The notes under the pieces are model-generated. The model saw only the letters and a program-made list of their open reading frames with translations, was not told where the DNA came from and made no database searches. The position numbers and the translations under genes were made by a program. Of a stretch of DNA of 42,024 bases, positions 27,436-33,479 are shown piece after piece (position 1 is the first letter of the stretch; the number at the start of each line of letters is the position of its first letter). The stretch spans positions 1,061 to 43,084 of the IMG/VR virus record IMGVR_UViG_3300030099_003036. One strand, given 5' to 3'. Source of the stretch: a virus.

Positions 27436-28110
27436 ATGAAGAAATATATTATAATACTATTTGCGTTTATTGGCTCGTTCGCTAACGCGCAGGAATTAGA
27501 TTTTCAACAACTATGTTTAGATTGTGTAGCACAAAATGGTTTTTATTGTGGTGATGATCCAGCGAATTGGACACAATACTCTCCGAATGGTTGTGTACCA
27601 AACGGTGCTAACGGTTTAGAATATTTAAATGACGGGTGGGAAGATTGTGTAGATGGATCAGATGAAAATGGAGCTGTGCCAACACCGGCAGAAGCTTGTG
27701 GTCCAATTGGTCCACCAGAGTGTGATACAGTTTTTGTTGAAGTTATTGAATATGAAACATTATTTGATACAATATACAATACAATATATGAAACAATAAT
27801 TGAATACGATACAATCGTTCAGATTGAATATATACAACAAACTGATACGGTTATTGTGTACGACAATATATCAGATACGTTGTTTATTGAAATACCAATA
27901 GTTGAGTATGATACTATTATAGAAATACAATACGAAGAGATCGTAGAGTATATTGATTGTGATTCAGGATTGCCTTGCAATTCAGGGATGCAAGAGGCGA
28001 TAGATAAATCGCTTCAAAATTCTGTAATATATAATATAAAGGGGCAGGCGATATTAACAAGAGAAGGGTTGTACATTGAAAATGGTAAAATTTACTATAA
28101 AACAAAATAA
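27436..28110 (+). CDS. Secreted protein with LDLR-A-like motif, DTI-rich stalk and T9SS-like tail
   Basis: Residues 1-18 form a signal peptide ending ANA before Gln19. After this comes a cysteine-rich segment: C27, C30 and C38, then YSPNGCVP and a calcium-site-like DCVDGSDE (about residues 71-78), resembling an LDL-receptor class A module. The middle is a Thr/Ile/Glu/Tyr-rich stalk with many D-T-(I/V) units (FDTIYNTIYETIIEYDTIVQ). The last 30 residues (VIYNIKGQAI ... GLYIENGKIYYKTK) resemble the C-terminal sorting signal of the Bacteroidota type IX secretion system. A cell-surface or secreted product of the infected cell is inferred. It shares the TAATTATG junction with both neighbours. Confidence 0.6.
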   Translation: MKKYIIILFAFIGSFANAQELDFQQLCLDCVAQNGFYCGDDPANWTQYSPNGCVPNGANGLEYLNDGWEDCVDGSDENGAVPTPAEACGPIGPPECDTVFVEVIEYETLFDTIYNTIYETIIEYDTIVQIEYIQQTDTVIVYDNISDTLFIEIPIVEYDTIIEIQYEEIVEYIDCDSGLPCNSGMQEAIDKSLQNSVIYNIKGQAILTREGLYIENGKIYYKTK

Positions 28111-28129
28111 TTATGGCTTTTAAAATGAA
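28108..28129 (+). repeat. 22-base direct repeat, copy 1 (start of MAFK gene)
   Basis: The 22 bases from 28108 to 28129 (five bases before the ATG plus the first 17 coding bases) are identical to those at 30839-30860. After one differing base, GGGT is shared as well. The identity includes the non-coding TAATT leader, which suggests a recent duplication of the gene start or shared translational control. Confidence 0.8.
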
Positions 28130-28307
28130 CGGGTGGAGCGCATTCACTAAAGAAACTAGAATGGAGGGTCCTAAAAACAAAGACACTAAAACTAGAGTAT
28201 TTAAAGATTATCCACGAAAGAGTGGTGGAGGTATAAATCCATCTGGCAGTGGTAGTGAAGAATATATATACACAGATGATCCACGTCACCCTAATTATAA
28301 AAAATAA
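28113..28307 (+). CDS. Small basic MAFK-family protein
   Basis: The 64-residue product starts MAFKMNGWSAFTK and continues with a Lys/Gly/Ser-rich, probably disordered region ending in YTDDPRHPNYKK. Its first residues match the start of the 108-residue protein at 30844, and 22 bases of DNA around the start are identical at the two places. A third small protein (30559) also starts MAFK. Such a shared short N-terminus on otherwise different proteins suggests a targeting or packaging tag, but this is inference. No catalytic motif. It lies ten bases before a membrane protein gene. Confidence 0.65.
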   Translation: MAFKMNGWSAFTKETRMEGPKNKDTKTRVFKDYPRKSGGGINPSGSGSEEYIYTDDPRHPNYKK

Positions 28308-28316
28308 AATACTAGA

Positions 28317-28661
28317 ATGGCTAAAGAACTATCAGAGGACAGTAAGTTTCAAATAAGTGTTAAAACCTTAGTGGCAATTGTTATGGCTGTTGCTACGGTT
28401 ATATCAGCTTATTTCGGGTTAATGGCGACAATAAACTCTAAGTTCTCAGAACTTGAAGGTAAAGTTGAACAAGCGCTTGAACTACCTAAACCTGGAACAG
28501 GTATATATACAATTGACATGGGTGATCCAGCTGCTACTAATACATGGCCACCAACTCGTATGGAGTTTAACATGAAAGATCAAATGGCTCGTAATCAAAT
28601 TGATGCGTTGGTAAAAGAAGTTGATGAGTTGAAAGACGAAATAAAACTATTAAGAAAATGA
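28317..28661 (+). CDS. Small membrane protein with C-terminal coiled coil (holin/spanin-like candidate)
   Basis: The 114-residue protein has a short cytoplasm-like N-terminus, one hydrophobic segment (LVAIVMAVATVISAYFGLMA, residues 18-37), a Pro-rich middle (residues 55-80) and a charged C-terminal coiled coil (VKEVDELKDEIKLLRK). One membrane segment plus a coiled-coil tail resembles inner-membrane spanins and some holins, and a phage of an outer-membrane host needs such a protein. There is no lipoprotein partner nearby that I can see, so the lysis role is only a candidate. It overlaps the next gene by four bases (ATGA), and that gene also encodes a membrane-anchored protein. Confidence 0.6.
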   Translation: MAKELSEDSKFQISVKTLVAIVMAVATVISAYFGLMATINSKFSELEGKVEQALELPKPGTGIYTIDMGDPAATNTWPPTRMEFNMKDQMARNQIDALVKEVDELKDEIKLLRK

Positions 28662-29065
28662 AAAAAAGAATAGACGTTACAACTTGGGCTTATATCGCTA
28701 CTATAGTGATTATATATTTTCTAGGCACAGCAATGGGTTTGACTCAAGAAGTTATTACTGCTAGTAATTTTGATAGTAAAATAGCTAAAGATATTTCTGT
28801 AGTAGAATTTTGGGCAGACTGGAATAAACAAAATCAATTTGCTGAATTAGTTAAATTAAAAGAAACAGAAAAGTATAGAGTTGATATAATGAATGATGCC
28901 GGTTTACAGGCTGAGTATAATATAACTGCTATACCAACTGTTATTATATTTGACAACGGTGTAGAAAAACAAAGGTTTAATGCTAATATCATGTTTCAAT
29001 TAGAGGCCGATAAAAAAACTATACAAAATTCTATTGACACAATAATACTAAATAAATTTCAATAA
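28658..29065 (+). CDS. Membrane-anchored thioredoxin-fold protein lacking the CxxC pair
   Basis: The 135-residue protein has one hydrophobic N-terminal segment (WAYIATIVIIYFLGTAMGL, residues 10-28) and a thioredoxin-like domain. ISVVEFWADWNKQNQ (residues 46-60) aligns with the usual VVDFWAxWCGPC region, but both active cysteines are Asn (N56, N59). YNITAIPTVIIFDNG (residues 87-101) carries the family's cis-proline region (P93), and YRVDIMND matches the intervening strand. Without cysteines it cannot act as a disulfide reductase. A binding role, or the structural role that thioredoxin folds sometimes take on, is more likely. The gene overlaps the preceding membrane/coiled-coil gene by four bases, suggesting the two products work together at the membrane. 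Confidence 0.7.
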   Translation: MKKRIDVTTWAYIATIVIIYFLGTAMGLTQEVITASNFDSKIAKDISVVEFWADWNKQNQFAELVKLKETEKYRVDIMNDAGLQAEYNITAIPTVIIFDNGVEKQRFNANIMFQLEADKKTIQNSIDTIILNKFQ

Positions 29066-29067
29066 CC

Positions 29068-29289
29068 ATGGCGTATGTACAAAAAAATAATCCTATAGCT
29101 AAAACATCTTGTGGTAGACGTAGAGCTGGTGGTATTGGTAGTGGTTTTAAAAAAATAAAAAGAACAAAAATTAGCGCGCCTTGTAAAGCTGCTGCTAAGC
29201 GTAAGTTTAAAGTGTGGCCAAGTGCTTATGCCTCCGGTTGGGGCGTTAGGTGTACTCGTAATCCTCGTAAGTATTTAAAAAGAAAGTAA
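29068..29289 (+). CDS. Small Lys/Arg-rich protein, DUF5872-like
   Basis: The 73-residue, very basic protein contains KRTKISAPCKAAAKRKFKVW followed by PSAYASGWGVRCTRNP. I associate this 'K-x-PSAYAS-x-x-V-x-C' pattern with a small domain of phages and large DNA viruses named DUF5872, though I am unsure of the exact family number. Three cysteines (CGRRR, APCKA, RCT) may matter structurally. The high positive charge suggests binding to nucleic acid or acidic surfaces. The last base of its stop codon is the first base of the next start (TAATG), showing translational coupling. Confidence 0.65.
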   Translation: MAYVQKNNPIAKTSCGRRRAGGIGSGFKKIKRTKISAPCKAAAKRKFKVWPSAYASGWGVRCTRNPRKYLKRK

Positions 29290-29573
29290 TGGCTATATTT
29301 AGAGCAACACCTAATAAAAAAAAGAAAACATCTAAGTCAATTACTTGGCACGACTCAGATGCACCTGATGCTAAAGGTAAGTTTAAAGAACTATCACCAT
29401 CAGCGCTAGCATCGTGGCTTATTAAAACTAGAAGAGGTAATTTATCTAAAATAATAAGTAGCTTAAACCAACAGTATGTTTTTAATAGACAAAAGAAACC
29501 AAGCTATGCTCGTAAGATGAAGACAGTTATGAATATAGTTAGAAAACGTTTAGGTAAAAAGAAAGATGGCTAA
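29289..29573 (+). CDS. Small basic phage protein
   Basis: The 94-residue protein is Lys-rich at both ends (NKKKKTSK; RKRLGKKKDG). In between are ITWHDSDAPDAKGKFKELSP and a helical segment ending SYARKMKTVMNIVRKRLG. The layout (short aromatic/acidic N-terminal strand, SPSALASWLIK helix, basic C-terminal helix) resembles the small DUF3175-type proteins, but this is a weak impression. Its start overlaps the previous stop and its end overlaps the next gene by eight bases, so the three basic proteins are probably made together. Its function is unknown. Confidence 0.6.
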   Translation: MAIFRATPNKKKKTSKSITWHDSDAPDAKGKFKELSPSALASWLIKTRRGNLSKIISSLNQQYVFNRQKKPSYARKMKTVMNIVRKRLGKKKDG

Positions 29574-30024
29574 GGCTTATAGAGGTGTTTTAAAAGCTAG
29601 AATAAATAAAATATACGGAGGCGATGTTACTATCGATAAGTGTAAGAAATTAAAAGCTAGACCTGATGCTACACCAAGAGACAAACAATTATGTAACTGG
29701 TTTATTAATATGCAAACAAACAGACCTTCACCAAATAAAAAACGTAAAGACCCTGTAGTTGGTACGGGTAAAAAACCTAAAGGTAGTGGTAGAAGATTAT
29801 ATACTGATGAAAATCCTAAAGATACTGTTAGTATTAAGTTTGCTACAGTAGCTGACGCTAGAAGAACTATAGCTAAGGTTATTAAAATAAATAAGCCGTA
29901 TGCTAGAAAAATACAGATACTAACTGTATTAGAACAAAGAGCTGAGGTTATGGGTAAGATGGAGCAGGCAAGACTTGCTAGAGCGGCAAAGAAAAAACTA
30001 AAAGCACAAAGAAAAAATGTTTAA
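29566..30024 (+). CDS. Basic protein with a GSGRRLYTDENPKDTVSIKF-type domain
   Basis: The 152-residue product has a basic N-terminal part with two cysteines (DKCKKLKA; LCNWF) and a second domain from about residue 85. That domain begins GSGRRLYTDENPKDTVSIKF, continues with VADARRTIAKVIKINKPYAR, and ends with a Lys/Arg/Ala-rich helix. I associate this second domain with small proteins of phages and giant viruses (possibly DUF5824). No catalytic residues are known to me. It overlaps both the previous gene (eight bases) and the next (eight bases), so it belongs to the tightly coupled basic-protein block. Binding to DNA or assembly with it is inferred from charge. Confidence 0.65.
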   Translation: MAKAYRGVLKARINKIYGGDVTIDKCKKLKARPDATPRDKQLCNWFINMQTNRPSPNKKRKDPVVGTGKKPKGSGRRLYTDENPKDTVSIKFATVADARRTIAKVIKINKPYARKIQILTVLEQRAEVMGKMEQARLARAAKKKLKAQRKNV

Positions 30025-30559
30025 AAATTTTAACATAGATAGATTTAAAAATATAAAACCACCTGCTAATGATTCTTTTACTACTATGAAAGAAATTAAG
30101 CAGTTAAATACTATACCTATGAATATTTCTAATGTTAAGAAGTTTGATAACATAGAAAAAACTTTTGCAAATGTTGCTACTAAAAACAATATAACAAATT
30201 ATCCTAAAGAATTAGTATCTAATTTAATTAAAAAATCTGCACCAATAATAATAAAATTAAAAAAACATTTTAACAGACCTAGACCTAAAGTTTTAGCAAA
30301 GAGATTAGGCATGAACTTTAAAGACTACGAAATGAGTTCTATGAAAACAGCTTCATATCCTAGCGGCCACTCAACTCAAGGCATTTTAATAGCAAAAATA
30401 TTGGCAGATAAATTTCCTAATGCTTCAAAAGACTTTATTAAAGCTGGTAATAATATATCTGATAGTAGAAATGTAGCTAAAGCTCATTATAAATCAGATA
30501 GTAATATGGGTAAAAGGCTAGGTAATGCAATGTATGAACATATAAAAAATAAAGTATAA
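30017..30559 (+). CDS. Soluble PAP2/class A acid phosphatase-like protein
   Basis: The 180-residue protein carries all three signatures of the PAP2 superfamily: K82-x6-R89-P90 (in KKHFNRPRP), P115-S-G-H118, and S150-R151-x5-H157-x3-D161. H118 and H157 are the expected acid/base and nucleophile. It has no signal peptide or membrane segment, unlike most lipid phosphatases of this group, and is closer in layout to soluble acid phosphatases or vanadium-dependent haloperoxidases. The substrate cannot be read from the sequence. It lies in the block of small basic proteins, overlapping the one before it by eight bases and the next by one (TAATG). Confidence 0.75.
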   Translation: MFKNFNIDRFKNIKPPANDSFTTMKEIKQLNTIPMNISNVKKFDNIEKTFANVATKNNITNYPKELVSNLIKKSAPIIIKLKKHFNRPRPKVLAKRLGMNFKDYEMSSMKTASYPSGHSTQGILIAKILADKFPNASKDFIKAGNNISDSRNVAKAHYKSDSNMGKRLGNAMYEHIKNKV

Positions 30560-30837
30560 TGGCTTTTAAACAACTTAACAATCCTTTTAAAAAACAAAAA
30601 GGTGGGGGAACTAGAAAAGTTTGTTTACCCGCAGCTAAGGTTCGTAGTATGAGCCCTGAAGAAAGACAAAAAGTTATAGCCGCAAAACAAACAGCAGGTA
30701 AAAAAGGTAAGTATAAAAGATCTAGTAAGAGTTTTATTAAAAACGTTCGTAAAAAAGGTGCTACACTAAGAGACTGGTTTAAAAAAGAAAACTGGGTACA
30801 AGTAGGCAACCCAAGTAAAAAATGTGGAGAAAAATAA
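30559..30837 (+). CDS. Small Lys-rich MAFK-start protein
   Basis: The 92-residue product begins MAFKQLNNPFKKQKGGG and continues with TRKVCLPAAKVRSMSPEERQ. It then has a Lys/Arg-rich middle (KKGKYKRSSKSFIKNVRKKG) and a C-terminal DWFKKENWVQVGNPSKKCG. The ending (a W-F-K-x-E-x-W-V-x-V strand and a final Cys-Gly) looks like a small conserved virus-associated domain I have seen but cannot name. Two cysteines lie at the edges. It starts at the last base of the PAP2-like stop codon. Packaging or DNA binding is possible given its charge. Confidence 0.65.
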   Translation: MAFKQLNNPFKKQKGGGTRKVCLPAAKVRSMSPEERQKVIAAKQTAGKKGKYKRSSKSFIKNVRKKGATLRDWFKKENWVQVGNPSKKCGEK

Positions 30838-30838
30838 T

Positions 30839-30860
30839 TAATTATGGCTTTTAAAATGAA
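30839..30860 (+). repeat. 22-base direct repeat, copy 2 (start of MAFK gene)
   Basis: This is the second copy of the repeat described at 28108-28129, again covering the TAATT leader, the ATG and the codons for MAFKM. The two genes diverge in length and sequence after the first dozen residues. Confidence 0.8.
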
Positions 30861-31170
30861 AGGGTTCTCACCCTTCGATAAAATAGATAAATCTAAAATG
30901 GCTTGCAACAAGCCTAAGCGATCTCCTAAACCTCAAAAAAAGAAAGTTGTTAAAGCTTGCGAAGGAGGTAAAGAGAAAATTATACACTATGGTCATACTA
31001 GTTATGGGCATAACTATTCTGCTGCTGCTAGAAAAAGCTTTAGAGCTAGACATAAGTGTGATCAAAAGAAAAGTAAATTAACAGCTAGCTATTGGGCATG
31101 TAAAGATTTGTGGGCGGGTAAAGGTGGTTCAACAAAGGCTAATCCTAAAGGTGTTCGAGGTAAGTTTTAA
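30844..31170 (+). CDS. Small basic MAFK-family protein with Cys-rich domain
   Basis: The 108-residue protein begins MAFKMKGFSPFDKIDKSK, matching the start of the 64-residue protein at 28113. Then comes a Lys-rich linker and a domain from about residue 34: VVKACEGGKEKIIHYGHTSY ... RKSFRARHKCDQ ... ASYWACKDLW. The Cys and His residues (C40, H50, the H/C pair in ARHKC and the C in YWACK) could form a metal site. This domain looks like a family common to marine phages, which I do not name with confidence. It is the last sizeable plus-strand gene before the convergent terminator. Confidence 0.65.
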   Translation: MAFKMKGFSPFDKIDKSKMACNKPKRSPKPQKKKVVKACEGGKEKIIHYGHTSYGHNYSAAARKSFRARHKCDQKKSKLTASYWACKDLWAGKGGSTKANPKGVRGKF

Positions 31171-31174
31171 TACT

Positions 31175-31258
31175 ATGTGTCCTTGTCCAATATGTACAAC
31201 CGCTGCAATAGTTGGTTTAGTAATTTTTAAAATAGCAATAAAAAAAGGGAGCCGTTAA
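31175..31258 (+). CDS. Tiny Cys-rich membrane peptide (candidate)
   Basis: A 27-residue reading frame starts MCPCPICTTAAIVGLVIFKI and ends with a short basic tail (AIKKGSR). It combines a CPCPxC knuckle with one hydrophobic helix and a positive end, as in small membrane peptides. It lies four bases after the previous stop, and its stop codon falls in the loop/stem of the terminator. The coherent composition and position argue for a real gene. At this length chance is possible, so confidence is limited. Confidence 0.4.
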   Translation: MCPCPICTTAAIVGLVIFKIAIKKGSR

Positions 31259-31267
31259 GCTCCCTTT
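31244..31267. terminator. Bidirectional terminator between convergent gene blocks
   Basis: The arms AAAGGGAGC (31244-31252) and GCTCCCTTT (31259-31267) pair perfectly around a six-base loop. On the plus strand the hairpin is followed by ATTATTTAA. On the minus strand it is followed by a long T run, the complement of the A-rich stretch just before 31244. It lies exactly where the plus-strand virion/accessory genes meet the minus-strand replication genes, so it can end both transcripts. Confidence 0.85.
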
Positions 31268-31272
31268 ATTAT

Positions 31273-31452
31273 TTAAGAATTTTTCATTGCTTGAACCTCT
31301 TGTCTAACATTTTGTGCAACAGCCTTTATAGTCTGCATGTGTTTTCTAACTCTAGTTCCCGCGGATTTGTTTCCACTATTAAACTTCATAGCTTCAGTTT
31401 CTGCGTTATACATTTCTTCTTTCATTGTGCCTATTAATTGTTCTAAACTCAT
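31273..31452 (-). CDS. Histone H1/Hc1-like DNA-binding protein
   Basis: This 59-residue minus-strand frame starts MSLEQLIGTMKEEMYNAETE and contains GNKSAGTRVRK, matching the GNKxAGTRxRK core of the short Hc1/histone H1-like proteins of Bacteroidota. Their usual form is a helical N-terminus, this core, then a helical KxxxEIxKxxKxxR region; here the end is MQTIKAVAQNVRQEVQAMKN. The family binds DNA and is thought to help compact the nucleoid. It is the last gene of the minus-strand operon, ending just before the terminator and starting 18 bases after the ribonucleotide reductase. A role in handling phage or host DNA is inferred. Confidence 0.7.
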   Translation of the reverse strand: MSLEQLIGTMKEEMYNAETEAMKFNSGNKSAGTRVRKHMQTIKAVAQNVRQEVQAMKNS

Positions 31453-31469
31453 ATTATAAAATTTTAAAA

Positions 31470-33335
31470 TTAAACTATTTCACAGGCTCCACCAGCGCAA
31501 GCTAACTCGCCTGATAAATCTGTGTTATCTTCAGCTTCAATAACTTTCGTTAAATCCACATTAGATAATACTTTAGACATTTTATTGTATTTAGCTTCGT
31601 CAATGTCCTCAAACGGAGCCTGTGTGTATGTACCACCATCATATGGTAATACAGATAACCCATTGTAATATTCTCTATTCTCCCACATCCATTCACCTGC
31701 TTTTTTCCATTCATTCTCTTTTAAAGATATAGTTGCTGACACGTTGTGCGTGTTACTACCTCGCCTGTGACCAGGTCGTATCCACTCTTGTGCAACACGC
31801 TTAACTCTCTCAAGAGTATCAAATGGAGATTCAGTTCTAAGTATTGAACCATCAGGTGCTTTTTGTGGTATGGAAATAACAGCGGTATCATGAGGTCTGA
31901 AGTATTCATCTTCAATCAATTCCTTATGGTTATTTAATAAATACCCATATATAGCCTCATTCTTCCCCACGCGCATTCTACGGACATAATAATCATTATG
32001 CCAAGCATGAATACCCGAAGACGTTCCGAGGACCAGAGATGTTGTCCCTGCAGGTTTTACAGTTGTACATCTAGCTGATGAATTAATCCCTATTAGTTTC
32101 GCTACTCGTGCGTTTTCCTTTGTCACGATATTTGCAGCGGCCTTCATATCCATTTGGAGCACAGCGGCACTCCCGATTCCTGTCATTGACACACCTATAA
32201 GAGCGTCTTTTTCTGTTGTTTCTTTCCATATTTCTCTAAGATAGTGGAAGTCAGTATATCCAGCTTGTAACGTTCCTATAAACGCTGCGGCCTTAACTCT
32301 GTTATTAAAATCTTCTTGATCTTTAATATCAGATACATTAACTTCACAAAGGTTACAGAACTGAAAAGGCCTAAGTGCTATCTCACAGCAAGGGTTTGTA
32401 CCCCAATCTTTGTCATTGTTAAGATATATACCAGGCTCTCCAGCTCCAGATAATTCAACTCGCTTCCATAAGTCCATAAAAAACTCTTTTGTTATTTTAT
32501 GTCTCATTAAAACAGCTGAGTTGTTTGATCTACCTCTTTGTGGGTTGGTTTCCCACCAATTACCAGACTTACAAGATATCATATCATCATCAGTAGCAGT
32601 AAACAAACTAATTAAAGCAGCTCGTCTAATACCACCAGCTAATACAGCATCGGCTATGTGACATATAATATCATGTACTTCTAGTGATGTAAGTGTTGAA
32701 CCATCTTCCTTTGCTTCTAAAATACCTTCAACTTTTATTAAACATTCTTTCAAAGGCTGTGGACCAGGTGCTTTACCACCTGATGTCACTAGCCTAGCAC
32801 CTTTAGGTCTGATGTCAGTGTAATCAAATATTATTCTTGAAGATCTTTTTTCTCCAAGATAAGATCTCATTAATACTTTTACAGCATCAGACCAACCTTC
32901 AATTGAATCACCTATAACAAACCTTCTAGTTCTAAACTTAAAGGGCTGCATTATGAAAGGTAACTTTTTTATATGGTGCTGTTGAACTGAATATCCAACT
33001 CCACATCCTGATAACAATAGAAACATTATCTCGTTGAAAGCATCTAAGCTATCAACAGGTAAATAAGAGCAGTTATATAATCTATTAGGAGAGATTTCAA
33101 TTGGCTTTCCAGCAAACTGTAAACTTCTCATAGATGGTAGTATTTGTTTTGTAAATACATAACTATATGCTTTTCTTATTTCAACCTCCAGCTCTGGGTA
33201 TTTCTTAATATGCATTGCCATATTTCTATCTACTAATTCTTCCCAAGTTTCTCTACGTTTTAACTCGGGATTGTACTTAGCGTATTTCATATGAACAGTG
33301 ATATCAGACAAAATGTTACTATTAATTTCTTTCAT
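31470..33335 (-). CDS. nrdJ: Class II (adenosylcobalamin-dependent) ribonucleoside-triphosphate reductase
   Basis: The 621-residue protein converts ribonucleotides to deoxyribonucleotides for phage DNA synthesis. It shows the monomeric class II layout: a first redox Cys in RLYNCSY (C89), CGVGYSVQ (residues 111-118), N-P-C316 as the expected thiyl-radical Cys, and C327 as the second redox Cys exactly 11 residues later, the spacing I recall for the Lactobacillus enzyme. A C-terminal pair in CAGGACEIV (C613, C618) would shuttle electrons. There is no ATP-cone, and no small R2 subunit is encoded nearby, consistent with radical generation by vitamin B12. At 621 residues it is somewhat shorter than the Lactobacillus enzyme (about 740). 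It starts with a one-base overlap to a 47-residue gene. Confidence 0.9.
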   Translation of the reverse strand: MKEINSNILSDITVHMKYAKYNPELKRRETWEELVDRNMAMHIKKYPELEVEIRKAYSYVFTKQILPSMRSLQFAGKPIEISPNRLYNCSYLPVDSLDAFNEIMFLLLSGCGVGYSVQQHHIKKLPFIMQPFKFRTRRFVIGDSIEGWSDAVKVLMRSYLGEKRSSRIIFDYTDIRPKGARLVTSGGKAPGPQPLKECLIKVEGILEAKEDGSTLTSLEVHDIICHIADAVLAGGIRRAALISLFTATDDDMISCKSGNWWETNPQRGRSNNSAVLMRHKITKEFFMDLWKRVELSGAGEPGIYLNNDKDWGTNPCCEIALRPFQFCNLCEVNVSDIKDQEDFNNRVKAAAFIGTLQAGYTDFHYLREIWKETTEKDALIGVSMTGIGSAAVLQMDMKAAANIVTKENARVAKLIGINSSARCTTVKPAGTTSLVLGTSSGIHAWHNDYYVRRMRVGKNEAIYGYLLNNHKELIEDEYFRPHDTAVISIPQKAPDGSILRTESPFDTLERVKRVAQEWIRPGHRRGSNTHNVSATISLKENEWKKAGEWMWENREYYNGLSVLPYDGGTYTQAPFEDIDEAKYNKMSKVLSNVDLTKVIEAEDNTDLSGELACAGGACEIV

Positions 33336-33478
33336 TATCGTTTTTTTCTTTTAAATATTGTTAAACAAAAATCTACAAGTGGTAGATATATTACGTGGTT
33401 TTGTTTGTTACGTTCGGTATAACTTCTCATGCCTATAAGTATACCAGGATAAAATCCTACACTAAATTCCCAATTCAT
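33335..33478 (-). CDS. Small conserved protein coupled to nrdJ
   Basis: This 47-residue minus-strand frame reads MNWEFSVGFYPGILIGMRSY at its start and ends in a hydrophobic strand with a basic tail (YLPLVDFCLTIFKRKKR). The aromatic/Gly-rich N-terminus and YLPxxDxCLTI motif are familiar to me from small proteins encoded by Bacteroidota phages. Its stop overlaps the nrdJ start as TAATG, showing translational coupling. It fills the gap between nrdJ and the endonuclease gene. The function is unknown. Confidence 0.6.
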   Translation of the reverse strand: MNWEFSVGFYPGILIGMRSYTERNKQNHVIYLPLVDFCLTIFKRKKR

Positions 33479-33479
33479 A

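Noticed and set aside
27720-27960. Repeated GATAC/ATTGAATA-like units considered as a CRISPR or DNA repeat array
   Set aside because: The units are irregular in spacing, in frame, and explained by the DT(I/V)-rich protein stalk.
30477-30911. 144-residue minus-strand frame opposite the small basic genes
   Set aside because: It overlaps two confident plus-strand genes and lies on the wrong side of the convergent terminator for the minus-strand operon.
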